DNA from: Daphnia pulex
Taxonomy: Eukaryota; Arthropoda; Branchiopoda; Diplostraca; Daphniidae
Direction: 5' to 3'
Assembly: GCF_021134715.1 (NCBI RefSeq)
Contig: NC_060021.1
Coordinates: 10,324,501-10,388,500, forward strand
Length of the DNA stretch: 64,000 nucleotides
Positions 49,188 to 62,661 of this stretch are shown here, piece after piece. Position 1 is the first letter of the stretch; every line of letters starts with the position of its first letter. The notes below the pieces were generated by a model. That model made no database searches. It saw only the letters and a list, made by a program, of their open reading frames with translations, and was not told the DNA's origin. Position numbers and translations under genes: made by a program.

Positions 49188-52182
49188 TTTTTTATTCCCG
49201 TGCATATTCCCATACATCCACAAGATATAAAATGCATGTTGAAGTGATCATCTCGGCGGAGGAAATCATGCATCCGCTTTGTGTGAGCTCAAAACTCTCC
49301 CTCTTGTATTATAGTTGGCTCGGTGTGTGCTGGCCGATTTGTCCTTGTGACAAACCGCAGGCCGAATAATAAAAAGAAAAAAGAGGGTAGACACACACAC
49401 ACACATAGACTATAGAAAATAGAAGAAGAAGAAAAAAAAGCATAATGGCGGAAATTCATCGTCCCCTAAAGGTTCTTGGATATGCAGCAGGGGGTTTTTA
49501 TATAAATGTCCTGGTGTGTTTTTGATTCCAGCTTTTTTGTTGTGGAAGGTACACACACATATACATATACTAGCTCTCTCTCTATGTTGTGTGTACGTGT
49601 ATTTTTTTGTCCCTGGTCTGAGGGTGCTGAAGCATGCAACCATATTGCAACCCCCTTTTTTCTGTCCTTTTTTCTTTCGTTGCACAAATTCTACAGGCCC
49701 GCCGATAAGAATGGAGGATTAAACGTTGTTTAGTCTGCTGTACACATATCCTGGCCAATGAAGATCTGGTTCCGTTTTTCCCTACTGTTTTTTCCCCCAT
49801 ATATATAGTCTACTGTACACGGTGTTTGTTCACTTTGTATTGAATAAGCGCTGACTCTGTGACTCTGATCTGCCCAGTAGCCGGCCATATTGCGTATGTA
49901 TGTAGTATACAGACGGATACTGGTGGTAGAGAGTCCCTTGGTTCGCATGGTTGACTCTTCTTTTGATATGAGTACAAGTCAACCCCGCAGTTGGGGTTAT
50001 TATACACATCCGCACCGAGATGTGGAGAAGAGAGAAGAAGGAAGAAGTTGAAAAGAAGAGGTCCTCTTCTTCTTCTTCTTCTGATTTTTGTCTGAATGGT
50101 TTTTCTTCTTCCAGGTCAGAAACCACGCGGCGTGTACAAACGACGCTGCCATTGTCGCCCTATACACACAGTTGTGTTCACTCGTGAGATCTTTTTTTCT
50201 CTTTTTTGATTCTCTGCTCGTTCCACTCGCGCGCACGCAGGAGAAGAGACGGACAGAGAGAAGCTCAAATCGGCCTAGATCACTTGACTGTTGTTGTGTG
50301 TGTATACGGCCACTCTCCTTTTTGTCCCCTACTGGAACTCGTTCAATTGTTGTCCGATTATATTCTCCTCTTTTGCAGTGCTGCTCAGCACAGCTCGCTG
50401 AATGTTTGAGGCCTTTTGCCGGAATCAAAAGAAGATTGATTTCTCTACTATTGGATGATGGCTTCCTCTCTTTTTTGAACCCCCAGTTTTTATTCTGTCG
50501 ACCCCCCTTCAATGTCTATATTTGCTATAAGTTGAAAATTCTTACAGCTCTATATATTCATGGCTGGTCGCTCTGCTCTGTGTTCACACTTATGCCGGCC
50601 AGTCAGTTTGACGATGGATCTGAATGGATTTCCGCCCTGGTCAAAATTTAAAAATATAACGACCCGGACTTTTCCAAGTCATAAACAAATTCACATTACA
50701 TAGTATGATGGGCGTGATAAATCCTTTGGAAAAGTCGTGCGCGTCTAAGATTTGAATCGATTATTAGAAGGCGGATATTATCACAACTGGACGTTTCAGT
50801 TCAAATGTCTCCATCTCAAAGTTTGGTCCCCTTTTCTGATAGTCATCTCGACCAGTGTGTGTCAGCTGTTTACCAACGTCTAAACTATACACACACACAG
50901 ACACAATGTCTTGATGTAGATCCTCCACTAAGGCTATCGTTTTTCAATTTCACCGACACTGCGCTACTCAAGAGAAAAAGACGTTCTCTCCGCTTTTTGC
51001 CGCTGAGGTTCAAACGAGTGACAACTCCAACAGAGTCAACCCAGAAAGAAAAACCAGTGGATAGGAAGAGCCAGCAGCTGATTAAACGATGTGACGGTTT
51101 TTGGGATAGAGCAGCATCACCAAAAGGGGGGCGCGGTCTTCTTTCTTTCTTTCCCCAGTTGGTGTGTGTTTGTCTCTTGGTGAAACGCGATCTAATCTTC
51201 TTCCAGCTATAGCCCGTATGCATAAATATATTCGTTTTTCTTCACACGGAGCTGTGGTATGGTGGTGGTCAGCCAGTAGTCAGATGAAATAGAAACATAC
51301 ACGCCACACTATGTGTGTATAGAGCTTCTAGAGAAAGATAGGCGTGACTCTTGTTAGTCATTCCTGTTTCTCCTCCAGCAGCAGCCAACTCGTCTTTCCA
51401 TACATGACACGCAAACTAATGTTTGCTGGGGCCCAGCAGCCAGCCTCAGCTTATTCTCTTGTTCTCCCAAAAGTCATTCGGTCCGCAGCTCAGATAAATA
51501 CAAAGACAAACGCTTGTGGTGCTGTCAATCTTTCTCGCAGTGAGGAATAGCGTCGCTCCCAGAAAGGCGAAACTTATAGCGAAGCCAAAGAAACGAAAAA
51601 AAAAATTCGAAATAATATTTAAGGCGGCGCCCTTTTCCAACTAAATAAATCAACTTCAACAACAACAACAGCGTGTTGTGTAGAGATTCTTCTCTCTTTT
51701 CACCCAGCTGGAGATGTTAGACGTATACACACACACTGGCTGGGAAATATCTTTAAAGAATGTGCGCCGGGTCCGCTCTTGATGATATGTGACAACTCTA
51801 CATGTACATATACAACCGACCTATGGTTATGTATGGCCATCAGAGTGACGTCGTAGTATATGTGCTGGGCTCGGCGCACACTAATGAAGCAATTTGTGTG
51901 TGTATACGTGTTGTTGGCCGCATCATCCCTCTTCGGGCCTATCATATTCGGTAGGCGTGACTCTCGATGTATCAAGAGGAGCAAAAATGTACACGGGGAA
52001 AAAATAGGGAGGCCGGGAAGGGAGGGATTTTGATGTGCGCACGTTTAACAGCACCAGCTGTCGGATGCTCAATAAATTGGTTGACACGGATTGGAGAGAA
52101 ACTGCCACTGTCTCTTTCTTCTCTCTATATACATATATTTATAACAGTATAGAAATATATGGTCCATCCACTCTATGTAATA

Positions 52183-52194
52183 GGGGGGGGGGGG
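52183..52194. repeat. G12 homopolymer
   Basis: Twelve consecutive G, with a second G10 run at 52407-52416. Confidence 0.8.
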
Positions 52195-55100
52195 TTATAG
52201 GGGCTAAAAAGGGGGCTGGGACTCTCCTTCTTCTTTTTTATATAATAGGCATGTATATATAAAATAATCGTGCATGTCTTTTGTGTCAACGAGCTTGGCG
52301 TTTTGCTGGTTTGTTAGATCTTGTATATAGAGCCGGGCGGGATGCTGGCGGGGGTCTATATAGATTTCTGACGTCAGAGCGGAACGGTGAAATGATAAAT
52401 CCAAAAGGGGGGGGGGTCACTCCCTTTTCTGACCGTCATATCTCCCGACTTTGACGCACAATATCAACGCGTGTGGGGTGTTGGAAAACTCTGACTCTGC
52501 CGGCCCAAAAATGGCTGACTCTGGTTGAATTAAGAGTGATTCTTTTGATCGGCAAATAACGTGGCGACGACACATTCACACAGAAACGAGTTTCGTAATA
52601 AACCATTTCTCTCCACTCTAGTGTACCCAAAAGTCACAGTTCAGTCGAGTTTTGTAGAGCTGCTGCTGACCTGTGGGTGCCCCCGGTCGAGTGGCCTATA
52701 GAGACAATTAAAACACACGGTCCAGATGGCAGATATGGACACAGCGTAGAGAGAGTATCGATAGACGGACCGAAGATATACAATGGGAGGTCTCCAATTC
52801 GACACCATTGTCAAAGTCGATTAGCAAACCAGTGTTTCAGACCCCATCCGTTTCGAGAAATGACAATAGAAAATCGAGACAAAAATAAAATAAAAAAAAG
52901 GAATAAGAATGGTCAAGCACCCCCCTCAGGCCCAACCGTTTGGATATAGGCTTATATTATAGGAAAGTCAGCTCTCTTCACAAAAAAAAGTTACAAACCG
53001 TCCCCCACTTTTATTTCCTCGAGTGGAAAGGGCGGACTGTCCGGGGCTGGTTATAAAAAAAAGAAAAAAAGAACTTCATTCAAAAAGTGGACTGTGGAGC
53101 ACTCTTCTCCTCAATGGTCAGAGGTCCTAATTGCCCTCTAATATATAAGAAAGCCATCACAAGGTTGTAAATCTTGTTCTGGCCAGTTCCGGTCGTGTTT
53201 CTTTTTCTTCTTCTTCATCTTTTTTTTAGCTGGGGTTCTATGATGGTTGTTTCTTTTGTTGGGCCCTAGTGTCACAGATGTTTAGACAAAAAGAGGACCA
53301 CTGTTTTTTTTTTGTGAACTATATAGAACCTTAGTGTAATATTAGAAGGGGAATATCTTTTTTTTTTTCGTAGGAAAAGGCGATTAAGAGCGCGGTGTAT
53401 TCAATATCCGCAACTTTGGGCAATTCCAGCACCAACGGCTGTTTCATTTCTATTTGAGAATGGAGCTAGAAATATCAGCTCTGAAAAGGTACTACACATA
53501 CACTTGGGTGTTGCGTAGGAACATTTCGGAGGAGGATCTTCCGTCCAGTGGGCGGAGTTGAGTCCTTTCTCCGAAATAGTATACACAATAGAATACACGT
53601 GTGCGTGTATTCTTCTTTTTTGTGATTATTATTCAGTACGTTTTCTTGTCTGGCTTTCTCGTCAAAATAGGTTCATGTGCACTTGGACTGTAGATTATTT
53701 TGTATTTGTACATGTGTGTCGAGATTCTACGGTTTCCCGCATATAATATACCCTATAGACAGATGATTAGAATTATTAGAACATGCGCATTTGTATTTAT
53801 ATCCTGTTTGTGTATTTCTAGCGCATCACCCCATTCGTCGATAGACTTTTTTGATTACAAATTCTCTTCTCGCGAAAAAACTAAAAAATGAAAAAAGAAG
53901 AAGCGCCGGTTGTTGGGTGTAGAAATTTTTGGGCTTGTTTGGCTTCCGCAGACGCACACTCGTGGTGGCCGCGCAGTATATAGACACAGCGGATGCGATT
54001 TCAACAAACAAGCTCAACACCGACCGACCGGCCGGCTGTTTTTAAGGGGAGGTTTGGCAGTAGTAGATATAGACGGGCGACCCGGCATTTGTATACAACG
54101 TCATCTGTTGGCACCTCTTATTGAGACATCCGAGCACTCTACCTAAAACGTTGTAAATAAAATCTACACACATTTAGATATAGTAGTATATATTTACTGC
54201 TGTCTTGTGTATATACGCGCGGTTTAAAGAAGAAAACCGGCGTCTTTTTCGCTTTCTTTCACACTTCACACTCTTGGTCCGTCTGAAAAATCCGGTGTTG
54301 TTTTGCCGCCCGGCTCTCATCCCTATTGTGACGGACGCCTATAAGGTTAGAGCTGATGCTGCTGCTGTTTCCACCAAAAGCGGAATCAGATATACACATG
54401 GGCTAGCCGGAAATCAATCGGAGCTCTTATTCAACGTAATATCATATCCTGCTGGCCTCTCTAGCTATACTCATAGGCTTGTTGATCACTATCATCTTTA
54501 GATATAGACGCCATTATAGGCCCAACTATATGTACTGATGTATTATGAGCTTTGCGCTGTTTTGTGTCGGGTATCATAATATGCTGATGGGCCGCCAGAA
54601 GAGCTTTGCTATCTCTCATTCGCCCGCAACCGCATCACATCAGTCGATGGTGAGTGTCACTCGTCGACCAGCACGGTTGTCTGTGTGCCGGCTGCTGTTC
54701 TATCCGGCAGCATTTCAATAGTTTGGGTCCGCCCAAACAAAAGCCCGGCTTTTTTCGGCTCTCCTCATCCCAAGGATGGGTAAATAGCCCAGCGGGATCT
54801 GTGTTGGGCCGAGAGATAGACGTTAGATAACACTACTGTACTATGCGCTGCTGCTGCTGTTGCATGGGAAGCTGTTGCATCTTTGTTTTCTGCTGTGACA
54901 CGAAACATATTTATTTCAAGGCGGTTTCTGGACTCCTCTTCGCTAATTGGCGCCGCGGTCCCTTTTATTTTTCTTAAAATGTTGCCGACAGCCGCGACGA
55001 GTTTTGGGGGCTGATTTTCTAAATATTTTCCGGCCAGCAACGACGACGGAAATGGCGGCGAGACGACGCCGGTTTTTCTATTTTCTATTTTTTAAATTCT

Positions 55101-58100
55101 AAACATCTACACACGAACTGTACATATATATAAGTTTCTTCGTTCATCGCCCATCTAATGATCTGCTGTCTGATCTCTGGGCCAACAACAAAAAAGGAAA
55201 AGAAAAAAAGTCGTGGCAAACATCACAGGAAGGAACATGTCCAAATTGTTTTGTCTTTGTTTGGGTCGTCGGGTTTTGATTCGTGCAAGCAGATTTATCG
55301 GCGGCACAGACCTTTCCTGCTTTGCTTTGCTTTTCTTCAATCCCCATTTGATTAGCCAACACAATTCAAAACGTCAAAAAAGGAAATTCAAAGTCAATTC
55401 GACGCCCCAGTTTGATAAGACTTCAAAGGCATCAACTTTGCACTGGATTCTATTCTATTTTGTCTTTGGCTGAACTGCTGTGTGATGTCGAGCCGGCGTC
55501 GCTGAACGATTTGATGATGTCACAGCTCCACCAGCCAGCCGTGTGGCATGTTATTGGGTGGGCTAGACGAACGTGTCAACTGATGGAGGAGATGCAGACT
55601 GGTGATGTGCCGGTGCTGGTGGTGTATGGCCACAAAGCAGAAAGCCAAAAGAAGAAGAAGGAGAGATAAATCTCGTGTTTTCCTATTCTAGATGATTAAG
55701 AGAGCTATATAGTGTGCGTGCGGCTGCTTATATCTAGACACTAACGCGTCCGGTTGGTAACGAGACGTCATCAAATGTATTAGACGAGAGACTCGCAGCA
55801 AGTTTTGTGCTTCTGCTGCGCTTTCGTCGATGACTTCAATTGCAACATCCTCTGCGGCCAGCGGGACCCGCCAACCGCTGCCACTGCTGCTGTTGTGTGT
55901 ACACTGTACAGGCGACCCGCATCATCCCACGGTTTTGATGCGCCACATCCTCATTAGCTTCGTTGCGCGACTTGTCTCTCGATTGGTGCCACTAACTCAT
56001 TGCGACGCCGAGCACCCGGCGGCCAAGCAACAACAGCAGCAGCAAACGGCGCGGTCGCCCAGCCATCAAATCTTTTTCTTTTAATTTCTTTTATTTCTTG
56101 GGGCCCGTCTGTTTGCGCCCTGATCGAATGGGATTACAAACATTTCATCTGACTCAATCAAGAGCCAGACACAAGCAGAAACACACAAGCGGTCAACCTA
56201 TTGTGACCAGAAATTGAACACGAAATTCAAAAGGACTTGAACAGTTCGATTCATTTACAAAATCTAATAGCCAAACGAATAATAACCAAGTTTGATGTTG
56301 GGTGTTGAATGAGTTTGACTCTTGCTGTCTTGGTGATGACGGAATTTATCCATATAGAAGCGCCGGCGCGGTAAATTCATTTTAAAAGTTTTCCGGTGAA
56401 ACTTCTTTGATGTGTAGAGAAAATAGCCGCCGCTGCGACTGCGACAATCACATCCGCCAAAGATATAATGGCGTTAACGAAATAATACGGTGTGAGCGCG
56501 CTTATTCCGTCCTCATCCGCCGGATCAGCTTGTTGTTTTTCCCCCTTTTTATCCAACAAAAAAAGAGAAAACAGTCGGAGGTCTCGACATTGCTGGTCAA
56601 CTAAAGGTCCCCTTTAGGCCCTCGCTTCATCTGTACACAGGGGAGTGAGATTTTTTGGAAAAAATCCCGGGCGTTATGATTTAATGATCCGTTTTTGAGC
56701 CGAGCACGTGAAAGGCGGGGCCCGGACAACAGCAGAACCCAAAAAATGTCGGGTCAAATAATTGAGACAAACAGGGGTGGGGGGTCACGTGTCCGTGTTA
56801 TTCCTGCGCCTTGCTTTAATCACATCTAAATGAACTCTATATGGACATCTACATGTTGCTACATTATATGTACGTACATGTAATACACTCGACGGGAACC
56901 GATATTATAACATTGCAGGGAGCGGCTACAGCACAGCCGAGCGCTAATGAGGAAGCTGTCGATTCGTGTGTGTGTGTATACAGATCCCCGACTCCGCCCC
57001 CCCTCTTCTTCACACGTCTACATATACACAAATACAATGGACGCTGGGTGGAAAACGAGCTATAGAACGAACCAAGAGAATAAGAATACGTCGGCTATAG
57101 CGCAGGGGGTGCCCCCCGCTGCTCTCTTTTCATGTACAGACGACACCCAGTTACATACACTGTTACATGTGTGTAGCGTATATAGCTAACACGATGGCTG
57201 GCTGGCAAATAATACGAATCGGAAAATTCACGGCTTACACAGCAGACAAGCCGCTGTGAGCTATTTTCTTTTCTTTTCTTTTTGTCTGTGTCTATTTCTA
57301 CCCTGATACGTCAATCCGATAAATATGGGGTGCTGGCTTCATTTTTTGAACGTGTACATTTATATAAAGACGGTCGTGACGCAATGAACACAGGGGAATA
57401 TTTATATTCCCCCCTCTATCAAATGGGAAAATATTGGTGGTGTATTATACTACTACGTCGTCCCCGTGTCGTTATAGTTTGCGCACGATTATATGTGTAG
57501 GTAGATCAGTGGGTGGTATGTGTTTCCTTTTCAGATTTTTCTGCCCAAAGCTTTAGAGATCTGATTGGAAGAGTATTTATACAGTTCCACGACCGTGTGC
57601 AGCACAACACACAAAAGAAATAACGAGTGTCGGTGTCACCCAGACTCTATAAGAGCTTTTTACGTTATTTAGCAGGATCATGCATATTTGTTATGCAATA
57701 AATTTGGACGGTACGGCATTCTGTGAAAAGGTGAAAACCCAACTGCTGCTGATTGCGACTTGTTTCGAACCGCATTACATCCAAGTGATGAGTTTATTTG
57801 CATTATTAAGTGGGATATTGTGCCTGTGGAGGAACGTTGGGTTGAATTACAGTCTTACAAAGTCTTACCAACAGCTCTCGGCCTGGAGAAACTCAAATAA
57901 ACCCACATGTTATCCACCCTTTCTTTCTTTTAAAAAAGAATAATTCTACCGTACGAACATAATTGAAGTCCTTGAAATGAAGTTGTATAAAAACAACCCG
58001 TCGGCTTGTCGGAGGTGAACGAGTATATCGACTGGAGAGTGTATTATTATTGGGTTCAAACACAATACGAAACGTCTAGAAAAATTTCGAAAAAATACAA

Positions 58101-58493
58101 AACTAAACAAAAAGAAAAAAACCCTTTGACCGTAAATCAAAGAAAGATACACAAGCTAATGTATAATAGACTCGTCTGTCTGCCAATCGAAACCTGAAGG
58201 TAAAAAGGGCTTGACGAAGGAAAAACAACCGGGGCACAAAAGAGAAATGTCTATAAGAAAAGAGGTACCGACGCGAGTGTTTTTGAGCTCGCCGTCTGTT
58301 GATGATGGCAGGACATTGGAGTGTGTTGTTCATCGCGATACAGCAGAGCGAATAGATTGACGCACAGACGTCTCTCTGTGCGAACATCAATGGAGAGTTT
58401 TTTCTTTTTTCACTCGAGTGGTGGGTGCCACACTGCGCAATGTAGGAATCGCTCGCTCAATTGGTCCATTGTGTTGTTCAGATTATTCCGCTC

Positions 58494-58511
58494 CTGCTGC
58501 TGCTGCTGCTG
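58494..58511. repeat. (CTG)6 tract
   Basis: Six CTG units followed by GAGAAGAAGAAG. Confidence 0.8.
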
Positions 58512-59353
58512 GAGAAGAAGAAGCACCAGGAGCACACACACAAACTCTCGAGGAATTAAAAATATGACACAAGAAAGAAAAAGGGATGAAAGATGTTGTT
58601 GTTATTGTATTGTGTCAGACTCGCCGAGTGGTGGAATCTCTATATATTCCCTATACGCAAAAGTTCTTTCCTTTGTGTCGTGGCTTTGATATTCAACCCG
58701 TTATTCTTTGTTGCTGTTGTCGATTTGTTTTTTCTCCCATTGAGTTTCTATATTGCCTGGAATTTCTAGCGTTCCCAAACCAATATTTGTCTTGATCACT
58801 AGGCCTGTAACGTTCATCCTGATAGTTTAGGGTGTAGAGCTCCTCCCCCATTTCATCTAATAGTGTGGGGCCTAAATAAAAAGAAAAGAGACGAAAACAG
58901 AAACGTTTCACGCGACCGATGGGCTCTGTTATGTTGTCAAAGCACGAGATCTATTGTTGTCAACGTTGCGCCAGCATTGGAGGGCCCTCGACTCGAAGGC
59001 AACTCGAAGCCACAAAGGATAAAAAGGGAAGACGACAGATCAGCCCCATTTCTGCATAGGCAAGCCTCTTTTTTTTACTTCTCTTTGGCTGGGTTGTATA
59101 GACATGATGCAGGCGAGGGACGGTGGTGAGCACGAGTCGCCCCGGCATCAAGATGCCAATGCTGGTAGCCCTTGAGCATATATTTATATTATGAATATAT
59201 ATATCTAGATAGATGTATTTTTTTGCCTTGAAGAAGAAGAAGAAGCAGCTTTTTTTGTGTGTGTGGTTGGCTCTCTTCTTCTTCTTTTGGCGTCTTTGTG
59301 CTGTTGTATATCCAACGTCGCTGCCATTGTGTGACCAACATGGCGTGAGGAGT

Positions 59354-59366
59354 GGGGGGGGGGGGG
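59354..59366. repeat. G13 homopolymer
   Basis: Thirteen consecutive G, the longest mononucleotide G run I found. Confidence 0.8.
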
Positions 59367-62189
59367 CACAAGAAGAAGAGACGACAGGCTTTTTCTCTCT
59401 TCATCTGATTTTCCTTTTGCTCCAAAACACGCCGACCTTTGTGCTGCTGCGCTCAACCAAGCAGCCCTCTTGAACGCGCCCAACCAGCAGCAGTTGCCTA
59501 TCCACACACACACGGAGAACAGTTGAGCTTTTGATGATGAGGCTTTACCCACTTGGTTTATACAAAGCTATAAATGTGTATTAGAGAGATGTCGAACAAT
59601 GTCTAACTCTCAACCACCCCGCACATCGGCTTCTGGCTGCTGCTGCTGTGGGTAAATCACGACAATGGGCCGATATAATATCCAAGTTTGATTATTATTT
59701 TTTCAAAAACATTTGAGCAATGAGAGCCCCACTTGGATGTGTATTTGTCTAGTATAGAAACATCAATATAACGTTTGAGTTCTAGATTACCAAAACGGTC
59801 AATCTCAGTTAGATCCGATAAACACAAACATTTGATTGTCTATTTTTTGAGGGGGGTTCTATAAATGTAAGACTGCTGCTGTTGTATCCCCTCACCCGCA
59901 GGGAATAATCAAGGGCAGATGAGATAGGATTGTCCAATTCTCCCAGTACATGCGATGATGAATCAGTTTATTCCACAAAATGAAAAACACGGACTGTGTG
60001 TGTGTGTATCGCGGAGCGGAATCAATCTGCCCGGCGGGGGTGTTTGCGCTTTATCGACAGATGAGTGTCCGTCTCTTTCCAAAGCTGAAGAGGTGGGCAT
60101 TGCCGCATTGATTATCGGCCGAGATATAACCAAAATTTGTGACAAAATAAAAAAAAAAAACGGCCGAGGTTTTTGTAGGACATCACGGCCAGGTCCGTCC
60201 TTATCCAACATGTTATTTATTAAAACGGACAGATACGTTTATTATGATTGTGCTCGACTTTTTGAGAGTGTAAGCCAACAAACAGCCCCCGCATTCGACA
60301 TGTTAATCTACACACAAGATCTCAAATACAAGTGGGGAGGGGGGGACACGCTCCCGCCCGCCCATCAATCCCTCCCACACACACACCACCCGCATCATTC
60401 GGTTCGATAATCGAGTGGGAGTTTGGATGAGAGCCGTTGTATTCCTCCCCATTCCCGGGGAGGAATATATTTACAGAAGAAACACAATTTGTTGTGTGTG
60501 TTTTTTGGTGGGGGGTTGTATTGTTCAACTCAAAGATTAGAAATAAACAGGGGCCCTTTTGCTTGATTTAATTTCACAGTTCGACCCCCACCGCCCAGTC
60601 GCCCCCTTCTGTTCGTCATGTCGTTTGAAAACTAAAAAAGAAAAAGGGATGTAGAAAAAATAACCGCGTTCCTGTTTTGATTATTTCTTTCTGACTGCTG
60701 TGTGTGTGTGTTGGGCTCTCTCGATCGGCGAATAAACAAACCGCCAAAGGTTTTTCCTTTTCCCAGTTGTTATTTCCAGCGCAAAAAAAGGGCGGGCGCA
60801 GCTGTTCATTCCCCACAAGGCGAAAGAATAAAACAACAACAACAAAAAGAATTACAAGAAAGAAAAATAAATAAAAAAACAAAAAAGGGGAAATGTAATA
60901 ATAAATTGCCGAGTTGACCAGCGGGAAACAAAAGTGGCAATATTGTATTTATATATATGTACAGTACAGAGTCAGTCGACAGCTCAGAGACACAAATGTG
61001 TAATGCACGTTGTGTAAGCAAATACCCGCCCAGTTCAAGTGTTTTGAATTGCAGTAGTTGATCATCCACACGTAATAATTTAGCCAAACGTTAACCGTGC
61101 GAGCAGCTCTGCTCATTTCCATTAAGGGGATAAAACGCAGAACGAATATTCTACAACAAACTACAGACGTTAACCGCATAATAGTACAGTGTGTGACTAT
61201 TAGTCCCGTCCATTCGTTAGGCTCTCTCATTCTTTCTCGCTCCCCGCTGTCGTGTCTAATGTCGCTACATATATAAATGGTTGTCAATTAAAACCATCTG
61301 CCTGGCACAAAAGTTGTGATGAATCGGACAGAAATGAGAGAACAAAATAACCGCCGCGTTTGTTATATGCAGTTGTGACCCTCAAGCGCGCCTGCATAAA
61401 ATACTAAATAGAAGCTAGAGAATAGAGAGAGACAGGAAACGCCAATTTAATTGGGTCCCGCGCGCCGTAGTTTAATGAGCAACGCGCAGCTTCCCGAAAG
61501 AGAAAAACGAGACGAGACGTCACTCGCAATTGAAACGTGAATAATAATCGAAGCACACAGCACGAGAATAAGCGGAGAGAACAAATGCCATTACGTGCCA
61601 TTTGGCCGCTCTCCCCTTACAATCTACCCACAAGTGCACACACACAGCATGTCGGACCCAGTCGAAAATCTTTTGAACTTGAGACTGGGTGTGTTCAATT
61701 AATCATCACGCCGAAAATAATTTCCAACAACTCATTTTTCGGCGAGTAAATTTGTGGAACTGAGAGAGTTGCCTGGTGGTTTGAGCGATGAGTTTTACTC
61801 AATCAAAACGTTTTTTTTACGTGTATTATTTAATAGGCAAGGAAAAGCTCATTTGACCTAGAACCGAAACGGTTGACATTCATATTGGAATCATCATTAG
61901 ACATTTTGCTGGCGTTATTACATTTTATTTTAAGCGTTTTTTTCCTTATTTTTTGGGGTTCAATTTTGATATTTTTCTTTTTTTTAACGCAGCACAGCAT
62001 ATCCTGGTGATGGTTGTGCTGTGTGGCTGTCGGTGTGCCCAAGTCGACACTCACTGCAGGGCTGCGACCATTTGGTCGCCGCCATATTTCTCCTGCCCGT
62101 TTCCCGCTGAGGCGGTGACGGCCCTCAAAGCGGAGCCCCCTGAGCGCCTTGAAAGTCGTCGTGTCCCGGCCCAAGCGCAGATATATACA

Positions 62190-62250
62190 ACACACACACA
62201 CACATAGATATATATATATATATGTACATGTGTGTGTGTGTGTGTGTGTA
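62190..62250. repeat. (AC)n-(TA)n-(GT)n quasi-palindrome
   Basis: AC repeats (62190-62204), TA repeats (62208-62222) and GT repeats (62228-62249) are arranged so that the left AC arm pairs with the right GT arm around a self-complementary TA centre. The whole block can extrude as a hairpin of about 25 to 30 bp. Confidence 0.8.
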
Positions 62251-62613
62251 GATGTGTATACGCAACAACCGTGCGCGGCGCTAAAGAAGCGAGAACAGGT
62301 GTGCGATAGAGCCTCATCTTCCTCCTCTCCATGCAGCGACCCCCCTGCGAGCGCCAAATAAAATAAAATGAAATAAAAATAAAATCGAAAGAAAAAAGAA
62401 AAAGAAAAAACCTTTATTTCTTTCTTTCTCTTTCTTCTTGTCCTATAACACAAACATTCCTCCAGCGCTATATATCGCGATGAGCTGTGTTACCTGTGCC
62501 ACTACCGTGGCAAGTTTTTATCTTTTTTCTCTGTGTCCTTTTATTTTTTTAACACGACGATGTGGCCCAGGTGAGAACCATTTCAGTCGCGCATTAGTAG
62601 CTCTCTCTCTATA

Positions 62614-62661
62614 CGTGTACGTGTGTGTGTGCTGTGTGTACGTATGTGTGTGTGTGTGTGT
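62614..62661. repeat. Interrupted GT microsatellite
   Basis: About 48 bases of GT repeats interrupted by ACGT and GCT units. Confidence 0.75.

Noticed and set aside
61830..62453. Open frame of 207 codons, minus strand
   Set aside because: The middle is a translated AC/TA/GT microsatellite (HTHTHT, YIYIY, CVCVC).
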